Assembly: GCA_019096195.1 (NCBI GenBank)
Contig: JAGTXK010000055.1
Location: 124,001-188,000 of the forward strand
DNA: 64,000 nt
Source of the DNA: Boletus sp. NGJ
Taxonomy: Eukaryota; Basidiomycota; Agaricomycetes; Boletales; Boletaceae
Reading direction: 5' to 3'
How positions within the stretch are numbered: position 1 is the stretch's first letter; each line of letters starts with the position of its first letter. Shown here in pieces: positions 12,485-23,639 of this stretch. The notes below the pieces were generated by a model. It worked only from the letters and a program-made list of their open reading frames with translations, was not told the origin of the DNA and did no database searches. The position numbers and the translations under genes were made by a program.

Positions 12485-13235
12485 TGCAGGATTGCCCTGT
12501 GCGACGTTTAGGCTTAAGTTCCGAGTACTTTTGATCCTTTGTGGATTTTTTTTTACAGTAATAGCATGCTTTACTTATCAGATACTTTTTTTTTCCCTTT
12601 CAAAAAATTTTTAATGATCATGATAGGTTTTACACGGACGGGAAACGTACCCGATGTCACGGTGTTAATGAAAGACTGAGAATGATATGCGAGGTTTCTT
12701 GTTGCATCCGTGTTGGAGTGCGATCGATCACCGGACCGGTACTTCGACTGATTCTTGGTCGTCGACTCTGATGCACACTTTCTGTTTGGCCTGCCAGGGC
12801 GGCAAACATAATGTCGATACTGACTAGCACTGACTGACTGCCTTCGTGATTTCGTCCTAAGTTACATTGATTGGGTTTAAAACAAAACACGATATCATTG
12901 ACAAGCATGTGTCTCAGCTAACGCCGATGGCAACTGTTCATCACATCATCAGCGGGTTCTGGCACCGAAACAAATTCAACATGTCCCTGACACTCCAACC
13001 TGAAAGTGCCGGTGAAGATAGTATCATCACAGGTCCATCTAGGAAGTCCTACGCATATCATAGTGTTCAAGTCATTCCGACATTCCTCTGCAATAAAACT
13101 CATCCAGTTCACACAATCTTAAGCCACAAAACCGACTTCAATTAACCCACGAAACTAATATTTTCTGAAACGACAAGCCAAATGAGGTGTAACCACTCCA
13201 CCCAACCCAACCGCCAACTTCTACACAATCATCCC
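12485..13235. other. apyrase 3' flank, source of a local duplication
   Basis: No gene is seen. The stretch from the apyrase stop to about 13010 has a diverged second copy at about 16230-16773, in the same orientation. It also holds the T-rich probable 3' end of the apyrase transcript. The hydrophobin gene ends immediately to the right, on the opposite strand. Confidence 0.6.
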
Positions 13236-13677
13236 TCAAGCATTGACATTGATAGGGGAACAACCAATGTTCACGAGACCGTTCTAAACAATCTCTTTTA
13301 GCGACCAACATCTCATACCAACTTCAAGACATTGAATACATACGAAGTCGTTGCCAGTGCAGCAGACAGGTTGTTGCTCGCAAGTATTGCCGCCAACGAG
13401 ACTAATAGGCGAGCAGTTAAAGCCAACCTGGCCGCCAGCAGCGGTAGCAGCGCTAAGCAAGTTGAACTGGCTCAAGGTATTTTGCGCACTGCTCAACTAA
13501 AATAACAACGGGAAACACGTTAACCGCGATTCAACACCAAAAGAAAACATGCAGATTTACACTCTGGACGCTGTTGCAGCAGTTGATCGAGCCAGTGTTG
13601 CACTGGCCACGCGCCTCAAGATGCGTAGCAGAGACAAGGACAGCAAGGGGCAGAAGAGCGAAGACACGAGCGAACAT
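13236..13677 (-). CDS. class I hydrophobin
   Basis: Minus-strand exons 13561-13677, 13344-13496 and 13236-13283 give 105 residues. Hydrophobins are secreted and self-assemble at air-water interfaces, coating hyphae and spores. A signal peptide ([12 protein letters not shown]) opens the protein. All eight cysteines are present in the C-CC-C-C-CC-C order: [10 protein letters not shown], then FNC, NTC, VCCTGN and IGC. The intron inside the [15 protein letters not shown] segment sits where many agaric class I hydrophobin genes have one. The protein is at the short end of the family, mainly because the loop between Cys3 and Cys4 is compact. The class I call rests on spacing and on the NGLVNIGC ending. 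A TATA box lies about 90 nt upstream. Confidence 0.93.
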
Positions 13678-13766
13678 GTTGAGATATAGAGAGTAGTGAA
13701 TCGCTGAAGAGAGCAGATGAGAGAAGTGGGTGGTAGACCTGCTGGTCAAAGTCGATCTCCCCGTCT

Positions 13767-13773
13767 CTTTATA
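13767..13773 (-). promoter_or_regulatory. TATA box of the hydrophobin gene
   Basis: TATAAAG read on the minus strand, about 90 nt before the hydrophobin ATG, in keeping with the strong regulated promoters typical of hydrophobins. Confidence 0.65.
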
Positions 13774-14999
13774 CCTGGAGAGGAAGACCCCGTCCGATGG
13801 ATTACGTTCATCGCAAGGTAAAGCCCGTGTCACAGAAATCACCGTCGGCTACCTCGTGCTGTAAAAGCAACAACGGCAGCACGGCCTTGAGGATGCCACC
13901 GCTCTGGACTTGATGGTCTGGGCCGGGCAGGACTCGGGTACTGGTAGATTTCTTTACGTCGGTGTGGGCCGACGCAACCCTATGCAATATAATGCAGGTA
14001 AGGCGGCAGGCACACTACTTATGACCCGTCGGAAAGTGACACGGATTTGAGAGCCATGCCGGCGTTGCACATTTTCCTGTAGATAGCTGCGAGGTGACTG
14101 ACACAACGCGTAGGCAACGCTCAACTGGATACGAACATGGAAGAAATCGAGAAGACTCATCGCGGGCATATGTCCACTGGTCATCCAACCTAGTGACCCG
14201 GCCGTTCAACGGGGAAATTCAATTGATCAAGAGGTAATTCGAGCGAGATGGCCCATCTGCACAGTCTGGACTTTGGTCGACTGCGACGCGTTGTCGGCAG
14301 TTCGGTTCATATGCCGGCACAACAACAACTTTCCTTCCCGAGTGACACCCCTAGAGTGAATTACTCTTGGTCTTCGCGTCGCGGAGAAAGAATGTCATCG
14401 CCGTTGCGGGTCTTCAAGCTTCAAGCTGCTTATAACGGACGTACCGTCACGTACGTACGTGTTGCTCCTGCCAGTGACTGGGTTTGAATGGTTGCGCTCA
14501 TGCATACCGCTCTCGATGCCAGTAATGCCTTTGGACACCTAATGACAAGTTTCCCAGTGTGTTTCAGAGTTGCGGGGCCCAAGCGCTCATTGTCCAATTC
14601 TTTAAGCTTTCTCGTCCCGACACTCAATATTCAGGTAATTGTGTTGGTATGAACAACGTCTTTGGAGCAGATCCTCCGCCAAAAACGAAAGCCAAAACTA
14701 GGCAGGATTGGCGAGATGTTTGCTTGAGGAATTAGTTTGACCGCGGTGAGTATCTTTTCGCCCTCATATTAATTCAACTTGTCCACATCCGTGGGTGACC
14801 TGCACCACCCCTGCACGTCAGTTTTTCTTTCCACTATTTTTAAAGTTTCGAATTCCTCTGTCCTGAGTTGGACATCTTTGTGCCAAGGTTGGGCTATCCT
14901 GACCCAGCCGAGTCCAGATCTCCGCAGAAATTTCAACCGACTGTGTACCACTGGTGAGGATGTCGTCGACGAAAACCGGTGCGTAGCAGTTCCGAGGAG
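13774..14999. other. intergenic, no gene recognised
   Basis: About 1.2 kb upstream of the hydrophobin gene without a convincing reading frame. Its right end runs into the WD40 relic, so part may be eroded sequence of that same duplication. No repeats or RNA genes were recognised. Confidence 0.4.
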
Positions 15000-15560
15000 T
15001 GATTGCGTTGAGAGCTGACAATTCGGCAAGACCCAACAATAATCCTTGACACTGGTCACTCTGACTCTGCATACGCAATCGCGTTCCACCCTGACGGATA
15101 ACATCTTTGGCGATAGTGGGATTCGACATGGCAACTTGCAGACGGGCAAGAGGTCGGAAAGGAAACGAGAATGAAGTTGAACGCAACTTGTGTGTCGACA
15201 ATGTCGAGGGATCGCAAGTGGGTAGTATGTGGGACTGACGAAGGTGCCAGCGTGTGGGACGCGGAGAGGCATGAAAAAACCATCGAGGTGGAGGGCAGTC
15301 ACAAGGTGTATGCTGTCGACGTCTCCCCAGATGCGACCAGGTTTGCCATCGGGACTGGATTGGAGTTTACCAAATGGTAAGCATCTGGAGGCAGGCCATT
15401 CCATCTTGACGTGGCGACTCTCCCACATTGTCCCTGCCATTGAGGACAGGGAAGATATATTCTCTATTACCATCTCCCCGGATGGTAGCTTGCGACCGGA
15501 CGAGAGGACGGGAAAATCAACGTGCGCAACCTCGGCAGGATTCATATGGTCCATTCCATG
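15000..15560 (+). pseudogene. WD40 relic of the WD40-TPR-HET family
   Basis: Short broken pieces resemble the propeller of the intact gene at 59571: AYAIAFHPDG, then RDRKWVVCGTDEGASVWD, then VYAVDVSPDATRFAIGTG, then DIFSITISPDGS. They lie in the same order and spacing as the blades in the intact gene (compare IFSVAFHPD, NWVVSGTTTGLVTVWN, VCAVDFSPDGTKITTGS). The frame is interrupted several times, and no TPR or HET part follows. This is a decayed fragment rather than a working gene. Confidence 0.7.
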
Positions 15561-16026
15561 TAAGTATTTATCCATTGACCATGTTGGCATGTCCATTTTG
15601 TCTTCCCCGTTGACGTACTACGTCAGGCATCTACTCGTGAGGAACGACAACCAGATGAGCTGCCTTCGACCTCGGCCGCCCGGATCACAAGAAACCACCT
15701 GGTTCCGACCCAGTATACGTTTGTCATTCCGTTGCCAAACCGAGCGCTGACTTGATCGTCGCACACGTACACTATGAAGAGTCTGGGAAATCCGGTCTAC
15801 TCAAGCCCGAGACCTGCGGCAACGATGACAATGACGATCTCCTCAAGGTATCCATTCGTTCTTTTTCCCTTGAAGTGACTTCTCACGATCGCACGGGACG
15901 AGGTGCCGACGAACACGCCTGCTGCTCGGTTCGACTACGATGAGGTTAATGGTCACTACATTCTCCTCTTCCCTCCGTATTGACCCTGCTGGAGTCACCC
16001 TCCTCGGTTTCCTCCGTCTATTCTCG

Positions 16027-16773
16027 AGCAAAGCTGACAAGAAGGGACTCGGACGATCTATATATCAGTCTGCGGATAGAGGCATCGCGATTAGTTGGAC
16101 GCTCGGGAAGCATCCCAATACCACTCGCGAGCGCCCTCGCAGATCAGTTTGACGACGCTGGTACCGAGACAGACGCCGCTCTCGCGTGTTGTGAGTGCCT
16201 GTGGGTTGCAGATACCAAATGGGCACTATCACGGGTGATGCAGGATTGCCCTGTGCGACGTTTAGGCTTTGAAAGTTCCGAGTACTTTTGTCTTTTGCGG
16301 ATTTTTTTTAATAGCATGCTTTACTTATCAGATCCTTTTTTTCTTTTCAAAAAAATTTTAATGACCATGATAGGTTTTACACGGACGGGAACGTGCTCGA
16401 TGTCATGGTGTTAATGAAAGACTGTTTGATATGCGAGGTTTCTTGTTGCGTCCGCCGTGACTTGGAGCAGTGCGATCGATCACCGGCACCTCGACTGATT
16501 CTTGGTCGTTGACTCTGAAGCACACTATCGGTTTGGCCTGGGCGGCACACTGCATAATGTTGATACTGACTAGTACTGACTGACTGCCTTCGTGATTTCG
16601 TCCTGGAGTTCGGATTGGGTTTAAAACAAACCACGATATATACGGCGGCAGGTGGACACAATCATTGACAAGCATGTGTCTCAGCTAACGCCGATGACAA
16701 CTGTTCATCAGCGGGTTCTCTTCCTTAGCAACTGGGTCACCGAAACAAGTTCAACATGGCCCTGTTACTCCAA
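16027..16773 (+). pseudogene. partial duplicate of the apyrase 3' end
   Basis: This stretch is a diverged copy of the end of the apyrase gene and its 3' flank. It aligns in pieces with about 11599-11689 (around ACR5, ISWTLGK), about 12278-12305 (the tail), and then 12384 to about 13010 (C-terminus, stop and downstream DNA). The segment encoding the membrane anchor is missing, and the joined pieces do not form a working gene. The TTTAAAA and TGACTGACTGCC landmarks of the source flank are retained. It sits 3' of a WD40 relic, so the two were probably brought together by the same or successive rearrangements. Confidence 0.85.
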
Positions 16774-17327
16774 TGTTGCTAAGAGAGCCCGTTTAATCTT
16801 CCATGGGATGGATCCGTGATGCCTCTGCTTTGGTAAAGCCAAGTGCGAGCTCCAATTAACTAATCTTGGCAAGGCGAGTACAGTAGCAGCATCGTGGCAG
16901 GTATCGACAACAGTTCAAGAAGCCATGGAAGCTCGAAGTTTAGACGTGGCGCTCACCCAAGGTGCCAGCGGGATGAAGAAGAAGAATCCGAACACGCACA
17001 CTCTGCATGCCATTCGCAAGTCCATGAAAAACATGCCACGCTGGTCGCTGATTGCGACGAAGACTGGTAGTTGTGACATCATGCTTTTATTCTGAAACGT
17101 TCACACTGCTGGAGTGTTATCTATCGCCCATATGCATGGTCGTCCGCATCCGATGACATTTCCGGAACACCGGGTCCATTCAGGCGATAAAGGGTTGCGG
17201 CGGTGATCGCTAGTTGGATTGTGCTATCGGAACACGACCATAGCGAATCAAGCTCAGTGTCTTGTGAATAATCATCCTCATTAAAACGTCGTTCGGTTGA
17301 TTCAGATGGCCAAGACACCGCAAGACC
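16774..17327. other. intergenic, upstream of the MFS gene
   Basis: About 550 bases without a recognised gene, presumably holding the MFS promoter. No clear TATA box is placed with confidence. Confidence 0.4.
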
Positions 17328-19867
17328 ATGCTTTCCCAGTCTTCCCAGCAAGAAGAACACGTTTCAAAACCGAGGGAGCCAGGTGCTTCCTGGAAGCAGA
17401 ATGAGGAGCATGTTCTGCCCAAGAACAGGCTAGGTATTGTCAGCTTCGCTTTGGCGTGTACAATGTTCCTTGGAGCGCTGGATCATGTGAGTCAGAGGCG
17501 TTGTTTCTAACGGGTGCATCTGACGGGGAGAATGCAAGACTATCGTCGTAACTGCGCTCCCCACCATCGTAGCTGATCTTCAGGGAGGCAATAACTACAG
17601 CTGGGTCGGAAAGTGTGCCCGATTCTCTTTATCATCGCACCGTTGGGTTAACGCTCACCGCGCCAGTGCATACGTGCTCGCAGCTGGCGCGTTCGGTCCC
17701 CTCTACGGGAAACTGTCCAATATGTTTGGTAGGGTTCTCCATTGGTGACACATGCAGATGATGTTCCTTACCCATACACTAGGACGAAAACTACTCCTCT
17801 ACTCATGCATCTTTGTGTTCTTGGTGTGTGTTTCCTGCTTGGAATGTGTGTCGCTTGACTTATCATTACTATCATGACAGTTCGGATCAGCGCTTTGCGG
17901 GGCTGCGCAAAACATGACTTGGTTGATCGTGTGCAGAGCAATCCAGGGGGTCGGCGGTGGCGGTATCATGCAACTCTCGATAATCGTTATTTCAGATATC
18001 GTTTCGTTGAAGGAGTACGTATAGAAGGATCAGAAATATTCATTTCCTGATTCAACTGATGATCTTGTAGCCGTGCGCGTTATGGTGGCCTACTCGGCGC
18101 TACGTATGGTGTTGCAAGGTAGTCCATTCACAAGATCTGAGTTCCAAGTCCGCTAACTCTATTCTGTACAGCGTGGCTGGACCACTCCTTGGTGGTGTAA
18201 GGCTGTATTGTTTGAGATGTCCACCATAAGAGCTAAATGGTCCCAAGACCCTAACGCAACATGTATCATGGAGATGGTGTTTCTTCGTCAACTTGTACGT
18301 GCTTACTACAATGGGAACGTTTAATTCAGCGTATCTGATCACGAAAGCTCCAGGCCTCTCGGGGGAATTGCAGTCTCGCTGCTATTTGTCTTCCTGAACG
18401 TTCATCCACCTCCGAAACGCCCGCTTCGTGACCAAATTGCCGAACTTGATTTGATTGGACTTTTCAGTCTTGTCGCAGGCGTCGTTTGCCTCCTCGTAGG
18501 GCTCAACTTTGGCGTAGAGAGCTGTCAGTCTCTTGTGTTTTTATGCTCATTGTGTTAACTGATTGAATCCTTGACATTCTGGAGGGTCAGAACCTTGGAC
18601 AATCGGCCCGCTTGCCGTGGGAGCGACTCTACTCGTCGTCGGTTTGGTCAACGAAGCGTTCACAACACGTGCGGCCATCCTTCCTCCTCGTTTATTCAAG
18701 GTGGGTTCAGAGCTCGAACGTTGCACGCTGTTCTGACAGTGTTACACAGACACGAACCACTGGATGTCTTCTGGCTACTGCATTTCTCCAAAATTCTGTT
18801 TTTCTTCCGGCAATGTTGTGAGCATAGGCAACGCGGTCAAAGTCTCAGTAGGGTCGCACTAACCCGAACCCCAGTTATCTTCCCTTGTTTTACCAAGGTT
18901 TTCATTTTGGTTTGTCATGTGCAAACATACTGACATATCTCCAGTACTTGGTTCTTCAGCTACTAGTGCAGGAGTCAAGTACCTATTTTCCATGTGCTCG
19001 CATTTCCGGCCCACTCACCACTTTCTTCAGAATGCTGCCGTACACCCTCGTATCTTCCGCTTTCGCCGTTGTCTCTGGACGCATTGTCTCAAAGATGGGA
19101 ATAAACCGACCAGCGATTTGGTTTGGGAGTGCATTGTTTACCACAGGCACGGGCCTCATGATCATGCTGGACTACACATCAAGCATGTATGTGTTTTATT
19201 TTCACCTCTCGAATGATTTATTTTACGATGCTCAATCATTCATAGTGTCGAGCAGGAATTATTTCCTCTGGTCGCAGCCATTGGGATGGGCTTTTTATTC
19301 CAAATCCCAATGGTGGCACTTCAGGCAGCGATGCCTCTGAAAGATATGGCCACTGCGACTGGTGCCTATATGTTCCTTCGGTAAGCAAACCTTTGTTCCC
19401 CGCTCAACTTATCAGAAATGACCGATATCTTTTAGCACGCTAGGTGGCGCCGTTGGAATCGCCATTGGTGAGGCTATTATTGCTATCGAACTTCCCCGGA
19501 GACTCGCAGCCATCCAAAATATCGCCAGCCTTGGACTCGGTGACAGTATTACAGCGCTCAACGATGGCATCGGCCAAGTCCACTTGATTCCTGTGGGTCG
19601 CTGCGTGTTCATCCGTCATGGCCGTTGACTAACAATACACCCAACCAGGACGTCACCCTTCGTAACGCGGTACTACATGCGTGGGCGAGTTCGATTGCAA
19701 TGGTATGGGTGGTGACGACAGCAGTGGCTGGAGTCGCCCTGATTTTGACATTCTTCTTGCGGGAATACACGGTGAACCGCAAGACGGTGAACGATGATGA
19801 CGATAAGAATGCAGAGGATTCAGAGAAAACTGTGTCGATGGTTGAGCGATCGGAAGAGGTCCAGTAA
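17328..19867 (+). CDS. MFS multidrug-type transporter, DHA2-like
   Basis: Seventeen exons join in phase to 554 residues: 17328-17486, 17539-17612, 17667-17728, 17783-17823, 17881-18014, 18071-18118, 18172-18196, 18248-18294, 18354-18523, 18585-18700, 18750-18814, 18875-18897, 18945-18978, 19031-19186, 19246-19380, 19436-19592 and 19649-19867. The chain is mostly hydrophobic helices, consistent with a 14-segment proton-coupled exporter in the plasma or vacuolar membrane. Seen motifs are [14 protein letters not shown] in helix 1, [11 protein letters not shown] (motif A), [26 protein letters not shown] (motif C), [14 protein letters not shown] and [16 protein letters not shown]. The tail is acidic and cytosolic. 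Exons are as short as 23 and 25 nt. The substrate cannot be told; relatives export drugs, toxins or siderophores, or import amino acids into the vacuole. The start is the ATG of the first frame leading into helix 1; an ATG 22 nt upstream is out of frame and closes. Confidence 0.9.
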
Positions 19868-20695
19868 TTTGGTCTACGGACATTTCAGCCTGAGGTATAC
19901 GCATCCGAGTCCAATATCATCACATCGACTCACGTGTCAACGGACATTGTCTATCACACCACAACTAGCCGGCATGGATTCCTCTCAAAGCAGGGTTTGA
20001 CACTCGATACTGACACATCTTTCGCCTCATCACTGTGGCTGTGGGTGAGTTCAGCATTCCCTGGTGAGTTGGCCCCGACAACTTCTGGGTACGATTAGAT
20101 TTGTTAAAGTGCTATAGACTCAGCTTGATAGAAATTGACAGCTCCGCCGTGTACGGCCGCGGCGTGAATTCCTCTTTCAATTTAGTTGTGAGATGGATGC
20201 AAGGTGTTTGCATATCAAGACCGGTGCGCGTAACATTGCCTCGTGAGGAATACTGTAGCAACCATCAATCAAGGTTTATATCAGTGTTTCCAAAGGGGGG
20301 GGGGACAGTGGTACAGCGGCATGACATTATAAGTACACCCAAGTGACCGTGATGGAGGCGAGGGGGACCCGGGGCAGTGTGTGGTATAGTGGAGTTTGCA
20401 TGACTTGCTTGCTATTCAAGATACCCGGTATGACACTCCTATAAAGTCCGAGTTATGTGTCTATAACCGAGAAAACGTACAGTAATGTTGAGGTGATCCA
20501 GCAGGACTTGCAAAACAAAGACGCCGCGTCCGAAAATATGTAGGTACCTACTAGTAGGCTAAGGTTAAGGTCACAGTGCTTGCCCCGATCTCCGACACTG
20601 AACTCCTATTACAATTGTGTCATATTCCATATTCACTACTAGATCACTCCCTATGCCCCTTTCTTCCTCTGCAATTACAGTCGAGAGAGAAAACA
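19868..20695. other. intergenic, no gene recognised
   Basis: About 830 bases between the MFS gene and the first RBR gene. It includes a run of G at about 20296-20304 and no convincing frame on either strand. The right part presumably holds the RBR promoter. Confidence 0.4.
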
Positions 20696-21782
20696 ATGGG
20701 TTTCGTACTCGCCAAGCTAGTGACCCCCATACGCCGGTGGTTCCCTAGTTCGAAAAAGGAGGGTAAGTATTCCTCAGTGCCACAGGACTACTAGAGGGGG
20801 GGCTCATCATAAAGCAAAAAAAAAAAAAAAAAACCGCGAATCAGAATCCCGATCGTATTTCCTCGACCGTCTGGCACTGTTAGAAACAGGCGAACGAGAC
20901 GACTACCAAGCAGCACTTGCGCTGCAGCGTGGGGGACCCCTTCCGCCACAGACACCGGCCCAGTTGGAGATGTGCAAAGCCTCCTTTGCAGAGTTGTTGT
21001 GAGCCTTTCGGTCACGCTGTATATACTTCGCAGAGCTGATCGTCCGAATCGACGTCTAGAGCAAAATTCTTGGTGGCTGATATAGCAGCCGAAGGGCCTC
21101 AGCCCGAAGGAGGACCCTCCAAAATAAATAACACCGTTCGACACACAAAGCGGGAACAAGTCAGGTAGTGAATCGCACACGTATCATTCACCGGACGACT
21201 CACCATCGTGCTAGCGTCGAATGTGTCGTCTGCCGTGACACTTTCGAATGTACCGCCTGTCTCAACGGGCTTTGCGGCCATTTCATCTGCCGCCAGTGCG
21301 TGATTACCATGGCCGAAGTCGCCAGTAACGATGAAGGACTTTTCCCCTTGAGATGTTGTCAACAGCAGCTTCCAATGGACACCTTCCTTAGTTTCTTGCC
21401 TGGTCCACTCCGTACAACCTTCTCTTTCAAGTGTGCAGAGGCAGCGACTCCTCCCAACCTCCGCATTTACTGTCCCAACAAGACGTGTTCAAACTTCATC
21501 GGAAGATCACCCGCATCGACACCATGTGTGGTGTCGTGTCCAGAATGCAGCACAGAGGTCTGTTCTGGATGCAAAACTTGCGCACACCCCGGAGAAAGCT
21601 GCGATGACAATGTGAGTCGCGAAGTTCGCTCCCTTGCTTTGAAAAAAGGCTGGAAAACCTGTCCGAAATGCAACATAGTAGTGGAACGCTCCTTTGGTTG
21701 CGCATATATGGTGTGTCGGTGTCGGCAAGAATTTTGTTACAATTGTGGCGTAAAGTGGAACTATTGTAGGTGCCATCGATAG
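20696..21782 (+). CDS. short RBR-type E3 ubiquitin ligase
   Basis: Exons 20696-20762, 20845-20998, 21060-21164 and 21215-21782 give 297 residues. RBR ligases take ubiquitin from an E2 onto a cysteine in RING2 before passing it to substrate. RING1 (CVVCRDTF, CGHFICRQC, RCC), the in-between-RING (YCPNKTCSNF, CPECSTEVCSGC, HPGESC) and RING2 (CPKCNIVVERSFGCAYMVC, CRQEFCYNCGVKWNYCRCH) are all visible. The presumed catalytic Cys is in SFGC. The His that normally follows two residues later is Tyr here (GCAYM), whereas the paralogue at 28304 keeps it (GCYHI). The protein stops right after RING2. Sequence just past the stop still resembles the paralogue's later HSWRYRHG segment, so about 130 nt of coding sequence seems to have been lost. 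Introns lie at the same places as in the paralogue. Whether it is still active is open. Confidence 0.82.
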
Positions 21783-21986
21783 AATGAATTCCTGGAGGTA
21801 TGGACGCTGGATTTCACACAGAAAGCGGATGTCAAACAGAGTTCACATCATCTGAACCCTTGTATTCTTTGTTTTCTCACCATTGCCTTCTTGAAAGTCT
21901 AAAATCCATGGGGGTCCGCTCACTCGAAGTCAAGTGCTGAGTCAATATGATATCTATAGAAACTGTTATTATAATGATGTCAGTAA

Positions 21987-22973
21987 TCAGTAAGGGTTGA
22001 AACGCCGAGACGCCTTCAATTTCTCTATGCGTGCCTTGTCTACCTCAAAGTTCTTCCTGAGATCCAGCAACGCTAGAAACAACATTTTAGCTGGAGCATA
22101 CGGCACCACACACATACACACTATCCCACCTTTTCTCTGTTTCTCTGCCTTTTGGAAGGCATAGAACGTCTCCTTTTCCTTTGGTTCTTTCTTTTTCTTG
22201 CTCGCCGTCTGTCCTGTTTTCTGGAATGTCTTGCTTGACACTCCAACACCACCTCCGAGCGTTTGTCCGTATGCCCCGCCCCTCGTCACAAGCGTGAATC
22301 CATCTTCGTCCACAATCGCCTCTCCTTTGCGATACGCCGAGTTTTGCTTCGACTTTGCCAGATCAAACTCGAACCTTTCCATCCAAGTGTCTGCATGTGC
22401 TTTCACGACGTCGAGCGGTGGTCTTTGTGCATCGTACAATGCCATGTAGTGGGCGAGACCACGCGGCTCTTCAGAAGATGGCCAAGGGCGCGATTTCGTT
22501 GGTGGAACCAGCGCTTTTTCGAGTGACGAGGGGTCGAGGAAGATGACATGGGCAATACTGCCTGTTTTTCGGAGGGTGCGTGTTGGGACCGGCGGGAGGG
22601 GTACGATACTTGGAGAGGCCTTCTCTGGTCGCTCGCGTTGTTTTTTCGATCGTGGTTGTTGTTCTTCGGTCGATGGCGATGGCGACGGCGATGTCTCCGC
22701 CTCCGTCTCCACCTCCGCCTCTGCTTCTGTCTCGCGCGACGAGTTCCTGTCGTATACCACCCGTTCTATCGTCCCACAGAACTTGAAAAAGAGTGAGATT
22801 TCGCGATCGGTGGCATCGACGGGGATGTTGACCAGGAAGAGCGTCCTTCCTTCTGGGTATATAATGTCTTTGGATTTGGAGAGGTGGGCGCGGACATAGA
22901 GGATATGTGTCGAGTGGCGGTAAACAACCGGGATGACGGTGAATCCTGAAACGAACTTTGGAAGACTCGACAT
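21987..22973 (-). CDS. RRP7: RRP7-like ribosome biogenesis factor
   Basis: Exons 22130-22973 and 21987-22072 on the minus strand give 309 residues. Rrp7 acts in the UTP-C/CURI complex in the small-subunit processome, in pre-18S rRNA processing in the nucleolus. Visible features are an RRM-like N-terminal region with TLFLVNIPVDATDREISLFF, a long charged insert rich in Glu, Ser and Pro (about residues 100-155), HVIFLDPSSLEKAL, and the conserved ending KNFEVDKARIEKLKASRRF followed by NPY. That ending is the hallmark of the family and is restored only when the 57 nt intron is removed. The start is ATG 22973; an upstream in-frame GTG is not used in eukaryotes. It lies tail to tail with the short RBR gene. 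Confidence 0.9.
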   Translation of the reverse strand: MSSLPKFVSGFTVIPVVYRHSTHILYVRAHLSKSKDIIYPEGRTLFLVNIPVDATDREISLFFKFCGTIERVVYDRNSSRETEAEAEVETEAETSPSPSPSTEEQQPRSKKQRERPEKASPSIVPLPPVPTRTLRKTGSIAHVIFLDPSSLEKALVPPTKSRPWPSSEEPRGLAHYMALYDAQRPPLDVVKAHADTWMERFEFDLAKSKQNSAYRKGEAIVDEDGFTLVTRGGAYGQTLGGGVGVSSKTFQKTGQTASKKKKEPKEKETFYAFQKAEKQRKGGIVCMCVVPYAPAKMLFLALLDLRKNFEVDKARIEKLKASRRFNPY

Positions 22974-23639
22974 GAACTGGTTAAAACTTGGGAGATGGGT
23001 CACCGGTTACTGTAACATGCGCGTGAGGCTCCGTAGCCAAAAGCGGCAAGATCTGCCTCGGTCCGAGTCGCAGCTCTCCCAAATCCCTTCACCTAGGTTT
23101 AATCCTAGTCTGCGTTGTGCCAAGATCATGCCCACTGGCATGCTTCGACGATCAGCCGTATGAATGGTAACTGGACGCTGTATAAGCTTTCTTACTCGGT
23201 CGGTCTCGACTGTACCATCATCCTAACCGGAACAGGCTCATCTGAATTAATCATGATGACCCGCAGGAGCCCCCTCCCCAACTCGCACATACGAATTATC
23301 GTTCAGACGCGAGACCGGGTTGAACTTGGCCATTGATTGAATGGCAATCATGTCCACCGTCCCGTGCTCGGTCAACATATCCCTTGCGGACATGAATGTA
23401 TCTCACGTGTGCGAGGATGAGGGTGATGTGGTGGTCAACGATGGGAGCGATGTGGCAACTTTTTGCTTCATTCGAACCTCGGAATACTATGCTTCACATA
23501 GCAGAACCAAGTTCAACCAACCAAAGCGCGGAATAGCGTTTCGGGTTGATGTTCATCCTCGCTCACTACTACAAGTACACACAATCTCAGAGACAACGGC
23601 GATATTACAGCAAAACCTCAACCTAGGACCGTCGAGCAG
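22974..23639. other. intergenic, no gene recognised
   Basis: About 670 bases upstream of the RRP7-like gene. A plus-strand frame at 23341-23712 overlaps the neighbouring minus-strand relic and has no recognisable content. Nothing else is seen. Confidence 0.4.

Noticed and set aside
12918-13145. Open frames on both strands downstream of the apyrase
   Set aside because: They fall in duplicated non-coding flank, and the copy at 16.7 kb does not keep the frames.
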